The translations under genes and the position numbers were made by a program. DNA of 56,924 nt, from the IMG/VR virus record IMGVR_UViG_3300045781_000081, positions 1 to 56,924 of that record; one strand, 5' to 3'. The notes under the pieces were generated by a model, which was not told where the DNA came from, made no database searches, and saw nothing but the letters and a program-made list of their open reading frames with translations. This stretch comes from a virus. This document shows positions 8,195-16,665 of this stretch, piece after piece (position 1 is the stretch's first letter; every line of letters starts with the position of its first letter).

Positions 8195-8770
8195 TTACTC
8201 CACATACCAAGTTGATCCGTTAAGAATTAAGTGGACACACTCACCTTGTAACGATAGCGGATCAAGTGGTACGGTGCGCGGTGTAGTATCTGTAATTGTA
8301 ATTACGTTAACAGTCGCATCGGTTTTACAAAGTCTAACGTCATTGCTCCCGTTGAGATTGTATACAATAGAGCCGGTTGTCGCGTCAAGAAATAATTGCA
8401 GACCATTTGATCCTGCTCCACTGGACGATATATTGTCCTGAGTGTATATCAAACTGGAAGCTGAATCGTAAACTGCGATTTTATAAAATCCCGTGATCCA
8501 AATTGACCCTCGACCCGCCGAGTCAAGGACCACCGGATTAGCATTTGGAGTTACACCCGTCGAGTCGGTGTAACTTGACTTGAGTGTCACACTACCCGGA
8601 CCACAAGATGTACCGGGTTGACAGGTGTAAATTTTGCCGCCGGACAAAGGTAGTCCTTGGTTGCTGAAAAATTGCAACTTTGGCATCGGCATAATATTAG
8701 TCTGCGCAGCCTGAGTTGGTGCGACAGAGACGATAAACAGAATGAGAGCGAAGAGAGTGCGGGTTAACAT
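8195..8770 (-). CDS. tail spike head-binding-type protein with signal peptide
   Basis: 191 residues: a signal sequence MLTRTLFALILFIVSVAPTQ, then PKLQFFSNQGLPLSGGKIYT, SYTDSTGVTPNANPVVLDS and GSIWITGFYKIAVYD. That series is the standard N-terminal virion-binding module of many phage tail spikes. Here it is an independent short protein with no receptor-binding domain, so it may serve as an adaptor for the beta-helix protein downstream. A GAGGT site lies before the ATG, and the start overlaps the upstream stop. Confidence 0.75.
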   Translation of the reverse strand: MLTRTLFALILFIVSVAPTQAAQTNIMPMPKLQFFSNQGLPLSGGKIYTCQPGTSCGPGSVTLKSSYTDSTGVTPNANPVVLDSAGRGSIWITGFYKIAVYDSASSLIYTQDNISSSGAGSNGLQLFLDATTGSIVYNLNGSNDVRLCKTDATVNVITITDTTPRTVPLDPLSLQGECVHLILNGSTWYVE

Positions 8771-9135
8771 GTGGTTACCTCATTGATAGCGGTTTCATAG
8801 GTCACCCAGTCGCAGCCGGTCAGGACGATAAAAAGCCGCTCCAGCACGTCGGCCTCCATATGAGTTTTGTGGTAGGGCGCATCCGGTAACAGGCCGGGGT
8901 CGTCGTGATCCAGATGCGCCAGGTCGAATTCGTCAACCAGAGCGTCGGCGATACCGAGCTGGTCATTGCGGAATTTTTCATGCAGTTCGTGCAGCAGGAT
9001 CGCCATGCTGTGCGCCGGGTTGGGCATGACGGTGATCTGGAACACCGTAGCGTTCGGGGTGTCGAAATAGTCGCCCACCTGACCCGGTATTCGTTGCTCT
9101 GACTGTGATATGAAGTCGATAATGATTCGTTTCAT
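8764..9135 (-). CDS. conserved phage protein with HELHE motif, possible metalloprotein
   Basis: 123 residues. The pattern IPGQVGDYFD, then AILLHELHEKFRNDQLGI, EFDLAHLD and APYHKTHMEADVLERL resembles a widespread phage family in which a HELxE helix sits in the middle of a short protein. HExxH-type helices bind zinc in peptidases, but here the second histidine is displaced (HELHE), so activity is uncertain. Another histidine-rich segment (PYHKTHMEA) could complete a metal site. It overlaps both neighbours by a few bases and sits next to the ATP-grasp gene. Confidence 0.7.
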   Translation of the reverse strand: MKRIIIDFISQSEQRIPGQVGDYFDTPNATVFQITVMPNPAHSMAILLHELHEKFRNDQLGIADALVDEFDLAHLDHDDPGLLPDAPYHKTHMEADVLERLFIVLTGCDWVTYETAINEVTTC

Positions 9136-9362
9136 GTGGTCACATCCCCCTCGGCAACATATCCTTTAAACCAAATTTTATGTAGCAGTACCCGCCAACC
9201 TGTCAATTTACGGTCCGGTTGCCAATGTGTGACTTTGCCTTGCGGTGACTCATGCAAAAAATGCGGTATCAAGCGGCATTGAGAGCAGCGTCGTACTTTG
9301 AGATAACCACCATGTTTGCACCACATTACCAGTGCGTAAACTATGCAGTTACACCTCCGCAT
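9132..9362 (-). CDS. small cysteine-containing phage protein, virion region
   Basis: The ATG at 9362 gives 76 residues starting MRRCNCIVYALVMWCKHGGY, with CSQC and PHFLHE later and ending in WFKGYVAEGD. I recognise the layout CNC, a hydrophobic stretch, GGYL and PHFL from short proteins encoded next to phage structural genes, function unknown. Six cysteines suggest metal binding or disulfides. The start overlaps the end of the ATP-grasp gene by 14 bases, and the stop overlaps the next ATG (ATGA), so all three are co-translated. Confidence 0.65.
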   Translation of the reverse strand: MRRCNCIVYALVMWCKHGGYLKVRRCSQCRLIPHFLHESPQGKVTHWQPDRKLTGWRVLLHKIWFKGYVAEGDVTT

Positions 9363-10914
9363 GTTTAAAGTCAATGCCTGCAACACGCTTGCCTGCTTCG
9401 ATCTGTTTGCCCGCCTCGTCAAAGATGGTCGGGTCATGCTCCAGGTCGTCCGCCTTGATCGTTTCCACGATGGCGAGCGCCTTTTTGGCCGCTTCCTCGT
9501 AGGTCTTGCCGCTGGCGGTCACCGCACCGAAAAACGAGCCGTTACCTGCGGGGATACACCGATACTTACCGCCCTCGCGCAGATGATTTTTGAGTTTGAT
9601 GTTGTCGGCGTGTTCCGGCGGGAAGTCCACGACCAGTTCGTGTTCCTCATGCCAGGGGCTGCGCAGGACCACCTCTGCGATGTACGGGTTATCCCACTTG
9701 GGTGTCGGTAGGATACCACCCGCACACAACCATGCCACCTCGGCGTAGTTCGTGATGTGCTGACACATTGCCTCGGACGGCGGTGAGGGTGCCCGCTGGG
9801 TGGCGTCGATGAAATACCCCTTACCATCAGCCGTGAAAATGATTTCCGTGGACAGGTGACCGTTGTAGCCGAGCTTCTGGTAGATCGGTGCAACTGCCTG
9901 GTTCACTTTGTCGATACTGGCCGGCGTTTCGGCAAATACTTTACCGAGCAACCCACGGTCCTTTATCTCGTAGCCAAACAGGCAGTTTTTGGTGTACTCA
10001 CCGTTGACGCAGAAACCGTCGTAGCCGCCCTCGGCTTCCTTCTTGAGCACGTTCTGCACCAGGACTTCCAGGGTCCGGCTGGCGTGATCCCCGATACGGT
10101 GTTCCACGTCCTTGAGCTTCGATTCAAACTGCATCATGTTACCGGGGTACTTCATTGTTTCAAAGTCTTCCCGATAATAGGGAGTTTTGAGCCATTTTGG
10201 GCCTTTCCCGTCGAGATACTGCCGTAAGGCGTCCGTACCCTTCACTCGGTGCGTGTATGCCACTGGCAGGCCGACGCGGGTCAGCTCTGACAGGAAAAAA
10301 TCTTTCTCCAGTTCCATTTTCTCGGAAAGGCCGGACCCGAATACCCGGTGACCCTCCCCGCGCAGGTAATGTTGGAGGTCGCCGTCGTAGCAGTCGGGGA
10401 AAAACACCATGTCCGCTTTGTCCAGGTACTTCCAGAACGAGTACACCCGCTCGATCTCCGGTAACCCGGTGCCGATCAGTTTGAACCGGCTGGAGGGGTA
10501 CGGTGCGCTCTCGGCGAGGTAGAACCAGACCTTCTTGAACTTCTCGCCGAGCTTCTGCGCCAGGAAGATGTAAAGTCCCTTGCGACCGTAGACCAGGCAG
10601 GTCTTGTCCGACAGGTCAACCGAGTCGGTCACGTCCTTCTGCTTGATCCCTTTCGCGGCAGCATAGATGTGACTATGCAGACCTTCCGGTGGCACATTGC
10701 GCAGCTTGGCGGCTAACTGCGGCTCGTATTTCTTGAGCCAACCGAGCGCCTGCTTCCTGGTGAGGAACATCTGACCGCCGGGCGTGAAACCGTGGGCCGA
10801 GTCAGGCAGATTGTCGGGTAGACCGCGACCTTCGATGATGGTCACATGGGTGTCGGTGGGGGTGCCGGTCACTACGGTACCGTCAGGCAGGCGGATTGCG
10901 GGTAGAAGTCTCAC
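9349..10914 (-). CDS. ATP-grasp ligase-like enzyme with extra N-terminal domain
   Basis: The GTG at 10914 is chosen because AGGGAG sits six bases upstream. Of 521 residues, the first 100 form a separate domain (RLLPAIRLPDGTVVTG, later MFLTRKQALGWLKK). The remainder resembles ATP-grasp enzymes such as PurD: a lysine-containing N-subdomain (KWLKTPYY), VLVQNVL near the middle, a metal and phosphate site (STEIIFTADGKGYFIDATQR) and a C-terminal segment VTASGKTYEEAAKKALAIVE like that of glycinamide ligases. It should join an amine to a carboxylate using ATP; substrate unknown. It lies among virion genes next to a HELHE protein and a secreted 56-residue peptide. Confidence 0.82.
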   Translation of the reverse strand: MRLLPAIRLPDGTVVTGTPTDTHVTIIEGRGLPDNLPDSAHGFTPGGQMFLTRKQALGWLKKYEPQLAAKLRNVPPEGLHSHIYAAAKGIKQKDVTDSVDLSDKTCLVYGRKGLYIFLAQKLGEKFKKVWFYLAESAPYPSSRFKLIGTGLPEIERVYSFWKYLDKADMVFFPDCYDGDLQHYLRGEGHRVFGSGLSEKMELEKDFFLSELTRVGLPVAYTHRVKGTDALRQYLDGKGPKWLKTPYYREDFETMKYPGNMMQFESKLKDVEHRIGDHASRTLEVLVQNVLKKEAEGGYDGFCVNGEYTKNCLFGYEIKDRGLLGKVFAETPASIDKVNQAVAPIYQKLGYNGHLSTEIIFTADGKGYFIDATQRAPSPPSEAMCQHITNYAEVAWLCAGGILPTPKWDNPYIAEVVLRSPWHEEHELVVDFPPEHADNIKLKNHLREGGKYRCIPAGNGSFFGAVTASGKTYEEAAKKALAIVETIKADDLEHDPTIFDEAGKQIEAGKRVAGIDFKHAEV

Positions 10915-10930
10915 GATATGCTCCCTGTGG

Positions 10931-11101
10931 TTACCCGAGCTTTTTCTGCTTTGAAACTCCAATGACGACCGGGGCAGTTGCAATCTTTTTAGGTCGAAAA
11001 TGGGTGGTGCGGAAATTATTAACGCGGTACGACTTGGTAAAACATCCGGCGTCAACGGACACAGCGAACACTAAAGCCACGAAACACAGTAAATACCACA
11101 T
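10931..11101 (-). CDS. 56-residue secreted or membrane-anchored basic peptide
   Basis: The ATG shares one base with the stop of the large ejection-type gene (TAATG) and has AGGAG seven bases upstream. The product begins MWYLLCFVALVFAVSVDAG and then C, a good signal sequence. The cysteine at position 20 could be lipidated, although aspartate at the -3 position is not the usual lipobox. The mature tail is strongly basic (RPKKIATAP, then SKQKKLG) and nearly free of acidic residues. Its location, 16 bases upstream of the ATP-grasp gene, suggests a shared role, possibly as partner or substrate; this is inference. Confidence 0.6.
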   Translation of the reverse strand: MWYLLCFVALVFAVSVDAGCFTKSYRVNNFRTTHFRPKKIATAPVVIGVSKQKKLG

Positions 11102-14100
11102 TATTCATCTCCTGTTTTAATGTATTTTTCCATCTTTTTAAGTATTTCCAACTGTTTTTTGGAGTACATAGTGTTGCCCGATTTAGTCTGTCCTTCCCTT
11201 GCGGACTTAGCGTCAGCACCTAACCACCCACGCACGTACGCGTCGTAGGTAGCACCACCTTCCGCCCCCCCACCGTTTACGTCTTCCCACCATGCCCGTT
11301 TACGCTTTATACGCTCCTGTTCCTCGGGGGTAAAGTTCTTCATGAACTCGTCACGTAGCTTTTTAAACTGCGGGTCACGGTTCATACCATGTATCATGTC
11401 ACCATAAAGCGCTTGTTTTAGCTGCGCGGGGTCTTTCTTTAAATCGTCGCCGTATATCTCAAGGATGTTTTTACCTTTTGACGGGTGCGGCCAATCCTTG
11501 GTACCACCCTCACTGTCCGGCCAATACTCCAGACCGACATTACCCATACGTTTCCGAGCTTGATTGGTTCGATCTGGATCAGCGAATATAACGGACGTAT
11601 TGTCTTTGTTGTGAATCTTTGCCAATCCTTTGTTTTCATTCAGTACCTGCTGTAACACCAACTGCTCCGGGGTGAGCGTGGCGGGTGCCGGGACGCTCGG
11701 CTGCACCATACCCGGTTGCTGCGGGGTAATTACTTGCGGACCCGCCACGCCGAGAATCTGCTGGGTGCCGTCCGCGTTCAGCAGTGTTTCCGGCTGGTTC
11801 TCACCTGTGAGGTATTTCTGACCAGGTACAACCGGCCCACCGTCTGCACGCGGTATTGGCTCGCTGTCGTCGGTGCCCCACTGGTCGGTCGCGCCCTGCG
11901 ATACCGCCGCGCCGGCAGCGCCTCGCACGGTGGCCTGCTTGGCGTACCCCCTGACGCGGGCGGCTATCTGCTTACACATCGCCTCGGACACTCCGCGCTT
12001 GGTCTGTGACGCTTGGAACGCCTCGTTGAGTAGTCGGCCGTCTTTTGGGTTGAGTGCGGCCTGGTCAACGAACTGCTCGATCATCTCACCGTGTTCTTCG
12101 ATCATCCCTTTCATGAAATGACGCAGCACGTTGGCACCTGTGTTGACTACCGCACCGCCGGCATAACGCAACACGTCCCGTGCCACGCCGTAGCCTACCT
12201 GACCCATTTCCTTGGATTGCAGGAACGACGTAGCGGATTGTGCGCCGTGGGGAGATGTCTTGTTGCGCGACAGGTTGCGGATGGTTTCATGGAAGTCCGA
12301 CAGAGCATCCCTCTGCTTGCCGTCGAACACCTCGTGCAGCATCCGCTTGGTACGTGCGACCGTCAGTTTCTTGGACTTACTCAAGGTCGTTTTGTTGAAA
12401 CCCAACATATCCTCGGCGCTGACTTCCCCGCTGGTCATGACCCAATCGCGCACCGCCACCTGGAGGCCCGCCTTGTAACTCGGGTTACCCTTGCCGTATG
12501 CCAGCACCTCTCGCATCGCGGCGGCAGGATCGGTCTGCTTATGAATCCACCCCACTATCGTGTCCGGGTCCATTTCCATGATCTTGCCGACCGTCGATTT
12601 CTGGAACTGCTCAAGGGTAGACTGTGCTGCCGCGACGGTCTGCTTGGCACGGCTAACGTTGGAGAATTCGTCGTACAAACCGAGCTTTTGCAGGACCGGC
12701 TTGACCTTGGGGGAGTTGAGCCAGGCGGTCAATTTCTTCGGATTGTCCAGCATGGTGGCGGCTTTGTCAGCGAAGTGATCGCGCATCAGGTCGCCGGCAG
12801 CTTTGCGCCCTGCATCGGTGATTTCCAGCTTGCCGCGTGCGTCCCGTTTGTTGCTATCGCTCAGTGACCGCGCCAAGTCCTCGGCTCCCGACTCCGTTTC
12901 AAATTTTGCTGGTAATTTCTCGGCGGGCAGGCGCTGGCCGCTGGCTTCCTTACCTTGCCGGAACACCTCGTCACTGGCACCTTTACCGTAGCGGTCGGCT
13001 TCCTCGCTGGCGAGAGTGGTTGCACGCTTGTACTTGGTTGCGAAGTCCTCGGCGGGTTGTAGCTCGGTGAGCTGTTTCTGCTTCGCCGCGATAGCCGCTT
13101 TGATGTCAGCTACAATTTTGGGATCAACGGCGGATACGCTTGGCACCGGCTCGTTGGGAAACCGACGCTTCCACTGCTTTTCCAAGCGAGCGGTGTAACC
13201 GTCCGGTTTCTCCCCGGTCATTTTCATAGTCGAGGTGTCACCCGATTCTTTCAACTTGGCAGCCATTGCTGCGGTGTCGGTTCCGGCGGCTTTCCCTGAC
13301 CCGTCTGCCAGGCGCTTTTCCAATGTGGTTATTTCAGCCTTTACCTCGGACGGTCTGACGATCCGTTTCTCATGGATAGCCACATCTCCTGCCTCGACTG
13401 CTTTACTGAACGCTTCCGCGTCGGACCGCAACGCATCCTTCGCTTTTTGCAGCAGCGCGACGGCACGACTTGCGCCAGGTGTCTTGCTCCCTTGGAAGTC
13501 CCGAATGTAGCTGTTGAGGGTCTTATAAACCGCGTCGTATCCGCTGGTACTCTTGGCTTTCTCCAGCGTGCCCTTGACGATCCCGATCACGTTTTTTATT
13601 GCCGGGTCGGCCTCGGTGGCGGCGGATGCTTCCAACTCCCCTACATGCTTTTCGTAGTTGGGGAATTTCATCTCGTAACCGAGTGCATCCACCTCGTCGT
13701 AGGCGGCTTTCTTGGCGGCTTTCTCCGGGGTCCGTTTGGTGGTGAGCGTATCAGTTATGCGCTCTCCCACGGTCTGTGGTGAGTCGGTGGCAGCGAGCGG
13801 TCTGCCTGCCGCGTCAGCGGCTTGCCCGGCAATCTCAACCTCGCCCGTGAGCGCCGCAGCATCAGCTTTGATGCGATCCCTCACGGTCCTTGCACCCTCA
13901 CCAGTCTCACCGGGTATCGCACGGTCCACACTCTCGCGTGCAGCCGCAGCCAACGTGTTGTCGTTCAGCTCGGCGGCGATAGCGTGAGTCGGGTCTTTGC
14001 TCCTGGTACGGCGCACCATTTCGTTCACGGCGTGCTGCGGCATACCCAGTTCACCGGGGGTGAACGCTGCACGCTGTTCCGGCGGGCGGTGCTCCATGAT

Positions 14101-14916
14101 CCGTTGATTGAGCGCCTGGGCGTCCGCAACGTCGGTCGCCTGCGTCATGGCATGTTCGGTGCTGAGAGGGTTTGACAGGTTATTAAATTTCTGACCCGCC
14201 TTGTATTCGGCACGTTTCTTACCGTAGGGGAGGAAACCTTGCTCGGCACCGGTAGCGAGCTTGTTTTTAACAACACCAGCACCTTTCGTGAGCGCGTTCG
14301 TGCCGGGTTTGACCGCACTGAGTGCCAGCAAGTCACCAACCACCTCGGCGACTTTCGGCAGGTTCGGCAGGTCCAAGTCCTGCGACACCTTATTGACCAA
14401 TCGTCCGGTGTAATTGCCCACCGCTTTACCGGTCCAGGACTTGCCGAGCGGAGATTCCAAACCCGACTCATGATACGCGTCATACGCCTGTTTGGTGCTA
14501 CCGCCACCCGCTAAGGTACCTGCACCTGCGGCGAGTTTGTTGACTGCCGAGACAGGGGCGGTAACCGCCTCACCGAGCACTTGTGGTATCTCTGCGGCTA
14601 CCTGGCCGGCGGTGGATAGCGTCTCGGTTACGGGATGTGCTTTAAACTTGCTCCACTTGCGACTTATCGTATCTCCGATGTCACCGAGAAACGAACCTTC
14701 CTGCTTGGGTGCGTGTTGCGGTGCTGTCGGCGCGGCGGGTGTGGTGGGTGTCTTACCACGCCCCGGTTCCCGTCCGTTCATCTCCTTGAGGACTTCCAGG
14801 GGGTCGTGACCGTCAGCGATAGCACGCTTGTAATCCATTTTGACGCCGCGTTTCGCCAGTTCACCCATTACGTCTTCGGGGCTGTGACCGTCCGATAATG
14901 CTCTTTGGTAATCCAT
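11101..14916 (-). CDS. very large virion protein, probable DNA-ejection (gp16-like by position) protein
   Basis: The ATG at 14916 follows the upstream stop by one base; longer versions of the frame have no support. Of 1271 residues, the N-terminus holds two tandem copies of a ~26-residue element, MDYQRALSDGHSPEDVM and MDYKRAIADGHDPLEVL. Proline-rich linkers, long helical regions (about residues 260-900, many K, E, A), a second proline-rich linker and a C-terminal domain with FMKNFTPEEQERIKRKR and LEILKKMEKYIKTG follow. This composition is typical of large internal proteins that leave the capsid with the DNA. By synteny with P22 it occupies the gp16 position. Confidence 0.75.
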   Translation of the reverse strand: MDYQRALSDGHSPEDVMGELAKRGVKMDYKRAIADGHDPLEVLKEMNGREPGRGKTPTTPAAPTAPQHAPKQEGSFLGDIGDTISRKWSKFKAHPVTETLSTAGQVAAEIPQVLGEAVTAPVSAVNKLAAGAGTLAGGGSTKQAYDAYHESGLESPLGKSWTGKAVGNYTGRLVNKVSQDLDLPNLPKVAEVVGDLLALSAVKPGTNALTKGAGVVKNKLATGAEQGFLPYGKKRAEYKAGQKFNNLSNPLSTEHAMTQATDVADAQALNQRIMEHRPPEQRAAFTPGELGMPQHAVNEMVRRTRSKDPTHAIAAELNDNTLAAAARESVDRAIPGETGEGARTVRDRIKADAAALTGEVEIAGQAADAAGRPLAATDSPQTVGERITDTLTTKRTPEKAAKKAAYDEVDALGYEMKFPNYEKHVGELEASAATEADPAIKNVIGIVKGTLEKAKSTSGYDAVYKTLNSYIRDFQGSKTPGASRAVALLQKAKDALRSDAEAFSKAVEAGDVAIHEKRIVRPSEVKAEITTLEKRLADGSGKAAGTDTAAMAAKLKESGDTSTMKMTGEKPDGYTARLEKQWKRRFPNEPVPSVSAVDPKIVADIKAAIAAKQKQLTELQPAEDFATKYKRATTLASEEADRYGKGASDEVFRQGKEASGQRLPAEKLPAKFETESGAEDLARSLSDSNKRDARGKLEITDAGRKAAGDLMRDHFADKAATMLDNPKKLTAWLNSPKVKPVLQKLGLYDEFSNVSRAKQTVAAAQSTLEQFQKSTVGKIMEMDPDTIVGWIHKQTDPAAAMREVLAYGKGNPSYKAGLQVAVRDWVMTSGEVSAEDMLGFNKTTLSKSKKLTVARTKRMLHEVFDGKQRDALSDFHETIRNLSRNKTSPHGAQSATSFLQSKEMGQVGYGVARDVLRYAGGAVVNTGANVLRHFMKGMIEEHGEMIEQFVDQAALNPKDGRLLNEAFQASQTKRGVSEAMCKQIAARVRGYAKQATVRGAAGAAVSQGATDQWGTDDSEPIPRADGGPVVPGQKYLTGENQPETLLNADGTQQILGVAGPQVITPQQPGMVQPSVPAPATLTPEQLVLQQVLNENKGLAKIHNKDNTSVIFADPDRTNQARKRMGNVGLEYWPDSEGGTKDWPHPSKGKNILEIYGDDLKKDPAQLKQALYGDMIHGMNRDPQFKKLRDEFMKNFTPEEQERIKRKRAWWEDVNGGGAEGGATYDAYVRGWLGADAKSAREGQTKSGNTMYSKKQLEILKKMEKYIKTGDE

Positions 14917-14917
14917 T

Positions 14918-16654
14918 TTAGTAGCTCGCCAAGGGTTTTTTCTCACCCGACTTGAACGCATCGGATATGCTCGCGTTGATCCCTTCGGAAATCTGCTTGT
15001 TGGAAGTGGTACGCACGGCCATGTTGGCAATCATGTTGTCCACGATTTCCTGCACTCCGTCGCCACCCGCCATACCAGCGGTGAGCAGCATCTGCGCCTC
15101 TTTACGTGCCGAGTCGGTCAGACCACCGGCACCCACGTTACCACCCATGACCTTACCGTAGTCAACCAGTGCCTCGTAGATCGTGTTGTTGATGTTGACC
15201 GCTTTCGGGTTACCCTTATACTCAGCACGCAGGTGGTTCAACCAGTCGTCGGCTTTCTTGAAACCGGACATGCTGGACTTGATCGCCTTACCCTGTGTGA
15301 CCACATTTACAAGCAGTTTCTTGGCGGTTTCCTCGTCGCGCTGCACCTGTGCGTTGATCGTGGCGATCTTGTTGAGCGCCTTTTGTCCCGCCTGGGAGTT
15401 CGGACCCATCTTGGCCCACTCCATCGGACTGATACCGTAATATTTCAACTGCGCGTTGGCAACGCGGCGGAACTGCGCCTGCGTAGCGGGGTCGCGCATG
15501 TTGCCGGGCAATTTGTGCGAAACAAGATAATCCGCCACCATCGGTAACATGTCCTCGTCGGGCGACTTCTTGGCGTCGGCGGCTTTTTCCTTTAATGCTT
15601 CCTTTTTTTCGTCCCGCTGCGTCACGTACATGTTTGTCGTGGCTTTACTGTGATCGGCTATATCCTCTTTTTCCGCCTTTATGTAGTCCGCAACCTCCGT
15701 CATGGTCGGTCGGCGGTGCAGCTTCTCACGCAACACACCTTCCGCGATTTGCTCCGGTGTCTTGGTTTTGCCACCCGCTATGTTGCTCACCGTGTCGTCC
15801 ACGCTGGTGATACGTTTTCCGTCCATTGAAATGCGCACCACACTGTCCGGCGTCGGCTGCGTTCCTTCCGGCATGTACGGTGCAAGTTGGTCAGCAATCC
15901 CACGATACTGTGGGGAGTCGGACGGTGGGATATTGAGGTCGATGGTTGACGTGCTCCCCGGACCAGGCACCCAACCGTTGTCCATCATGGTGGTGATCTG
16001 CTTGGTTCGTTGTGCAACCACTTGGTTGCCAGGGTTTTCTTCTACCGCCTGTTGCATGTATTTTCGTAACAGTTTGGTGTCACCCGCTTTCTTAGCCGCT
16101 TCCATCGGCTCATTCATGACCTTGAAATACGAATTCGCTTGTGCGGTCTGTTGCTGAAAAACCTGCTGACGGTATGCTGATTGCGCCTGCTGTTGACCGA
16201 TAAATTTATTCATCCCCTCTCGATTATCCGGGTCAGGCATACCACCAGACGCAGCGGCGAGCGGATTACCTGTTGGTGCGGGGCGCGGAGCACTCTGCGG
16301 TGCGGGCATACCACCACCGACAGCGAGAGAGTTGCCTGTTGTGGGCGCTACCGGACCTGGTGCTGGCGAGGGTAATGACGCGGGTGCTGCTGGTCGCGGT
16401 ATGTCCGCAAGAGGGTTGTCCTGAGTCTGATCGCCGGTAAAACCGAACGGAACATTGGGGTCGTTCGCAGCTACAAGCGCGGCGTTCCGCACCAACTGTT
16501 CACGATTGATGCCGAGTCGGTCAGCGTAGTCGTCAATTTGCATGGACGCCAAACGATTCTGTATCCCGCCAGCATACAGATTCTGCTGACGTAATGCGGC
16601 GTCATCTCGTATCTCCTGATGTTCCCACGGATACAATATTCCGTTTTCAGGCAT
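14918..16654 (-). CDS. virion protein, probable ejection protein (gp20-like by position)
   Basis: 578 residues. The start ATG follows AGGAGG by seven bases. The N-terminal third is proline- and alanine-rich with low-complexity repeats (PAPTGNPLA, PAPQSAP); the rest is helical, with QQAQSAYRQQVFQQQTAQAN and a lysine-rich region near residue 350 (KEALKEKAADAKKS). No enzyme motif is visible. It lies between the 459-residue Gly/Ala-rich protein and the 1271-residue protein, matching the order of the P22 ejection proteins gp7-gp20-gp16. Assignment rests on position, not on sequence identity. Confidence 0.7.
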   Translation of the reverse strand: MPENGILYPWEHQEIRDDAALRQQNLYAGGIQNRLASMQIDDYADRLGINREQLVRNAALVAANDPNVPFGFTGDQTQDNPLADIPRPAAPASLPSPAPGPVAPTTGNSLAVGGGMPAPQSAPRPAPTGNPLAAASGGMPDPDNREGMNKFIGQQQAQSAYRQQVFQQQTAQANSYFKVMNEPMEAAKKAGDTKLLRKYMQQAVEENPGNQVVAQRTKQITTMMDNGWVPGPGSTSTIDLNIPPSDSPQYRGIADQLAPYMPEGTQPTPDSVVRISMDGKRITSVDDTVSNIAGGKTKTPEQIAEGVLREKLHRRPTMTEVADYIKAEKEDIADHSKATTNMYVTQRDEKKEALKEKAADAKKSPDEDMLPMVADYLVSHKLPGNMRDPATQAQFRRVANAQLKYYGISPMEWAKMGPNSQAGQKALNKIATINAQVQRDEETAKKLLVNVVTQGKAIKSSMSGFKKADDWLNHLRAEYKGNPKAVNINNTIYEALVDYGKVMGGNVGAGGLTDSARKEAQMLLTAGMAGGDGVQEIVDNMIANMAVRTTSNKQISEGINASISDAFKSGEKKPLASY

Positions 16655-16665
16655 TGCCTGCCCTC

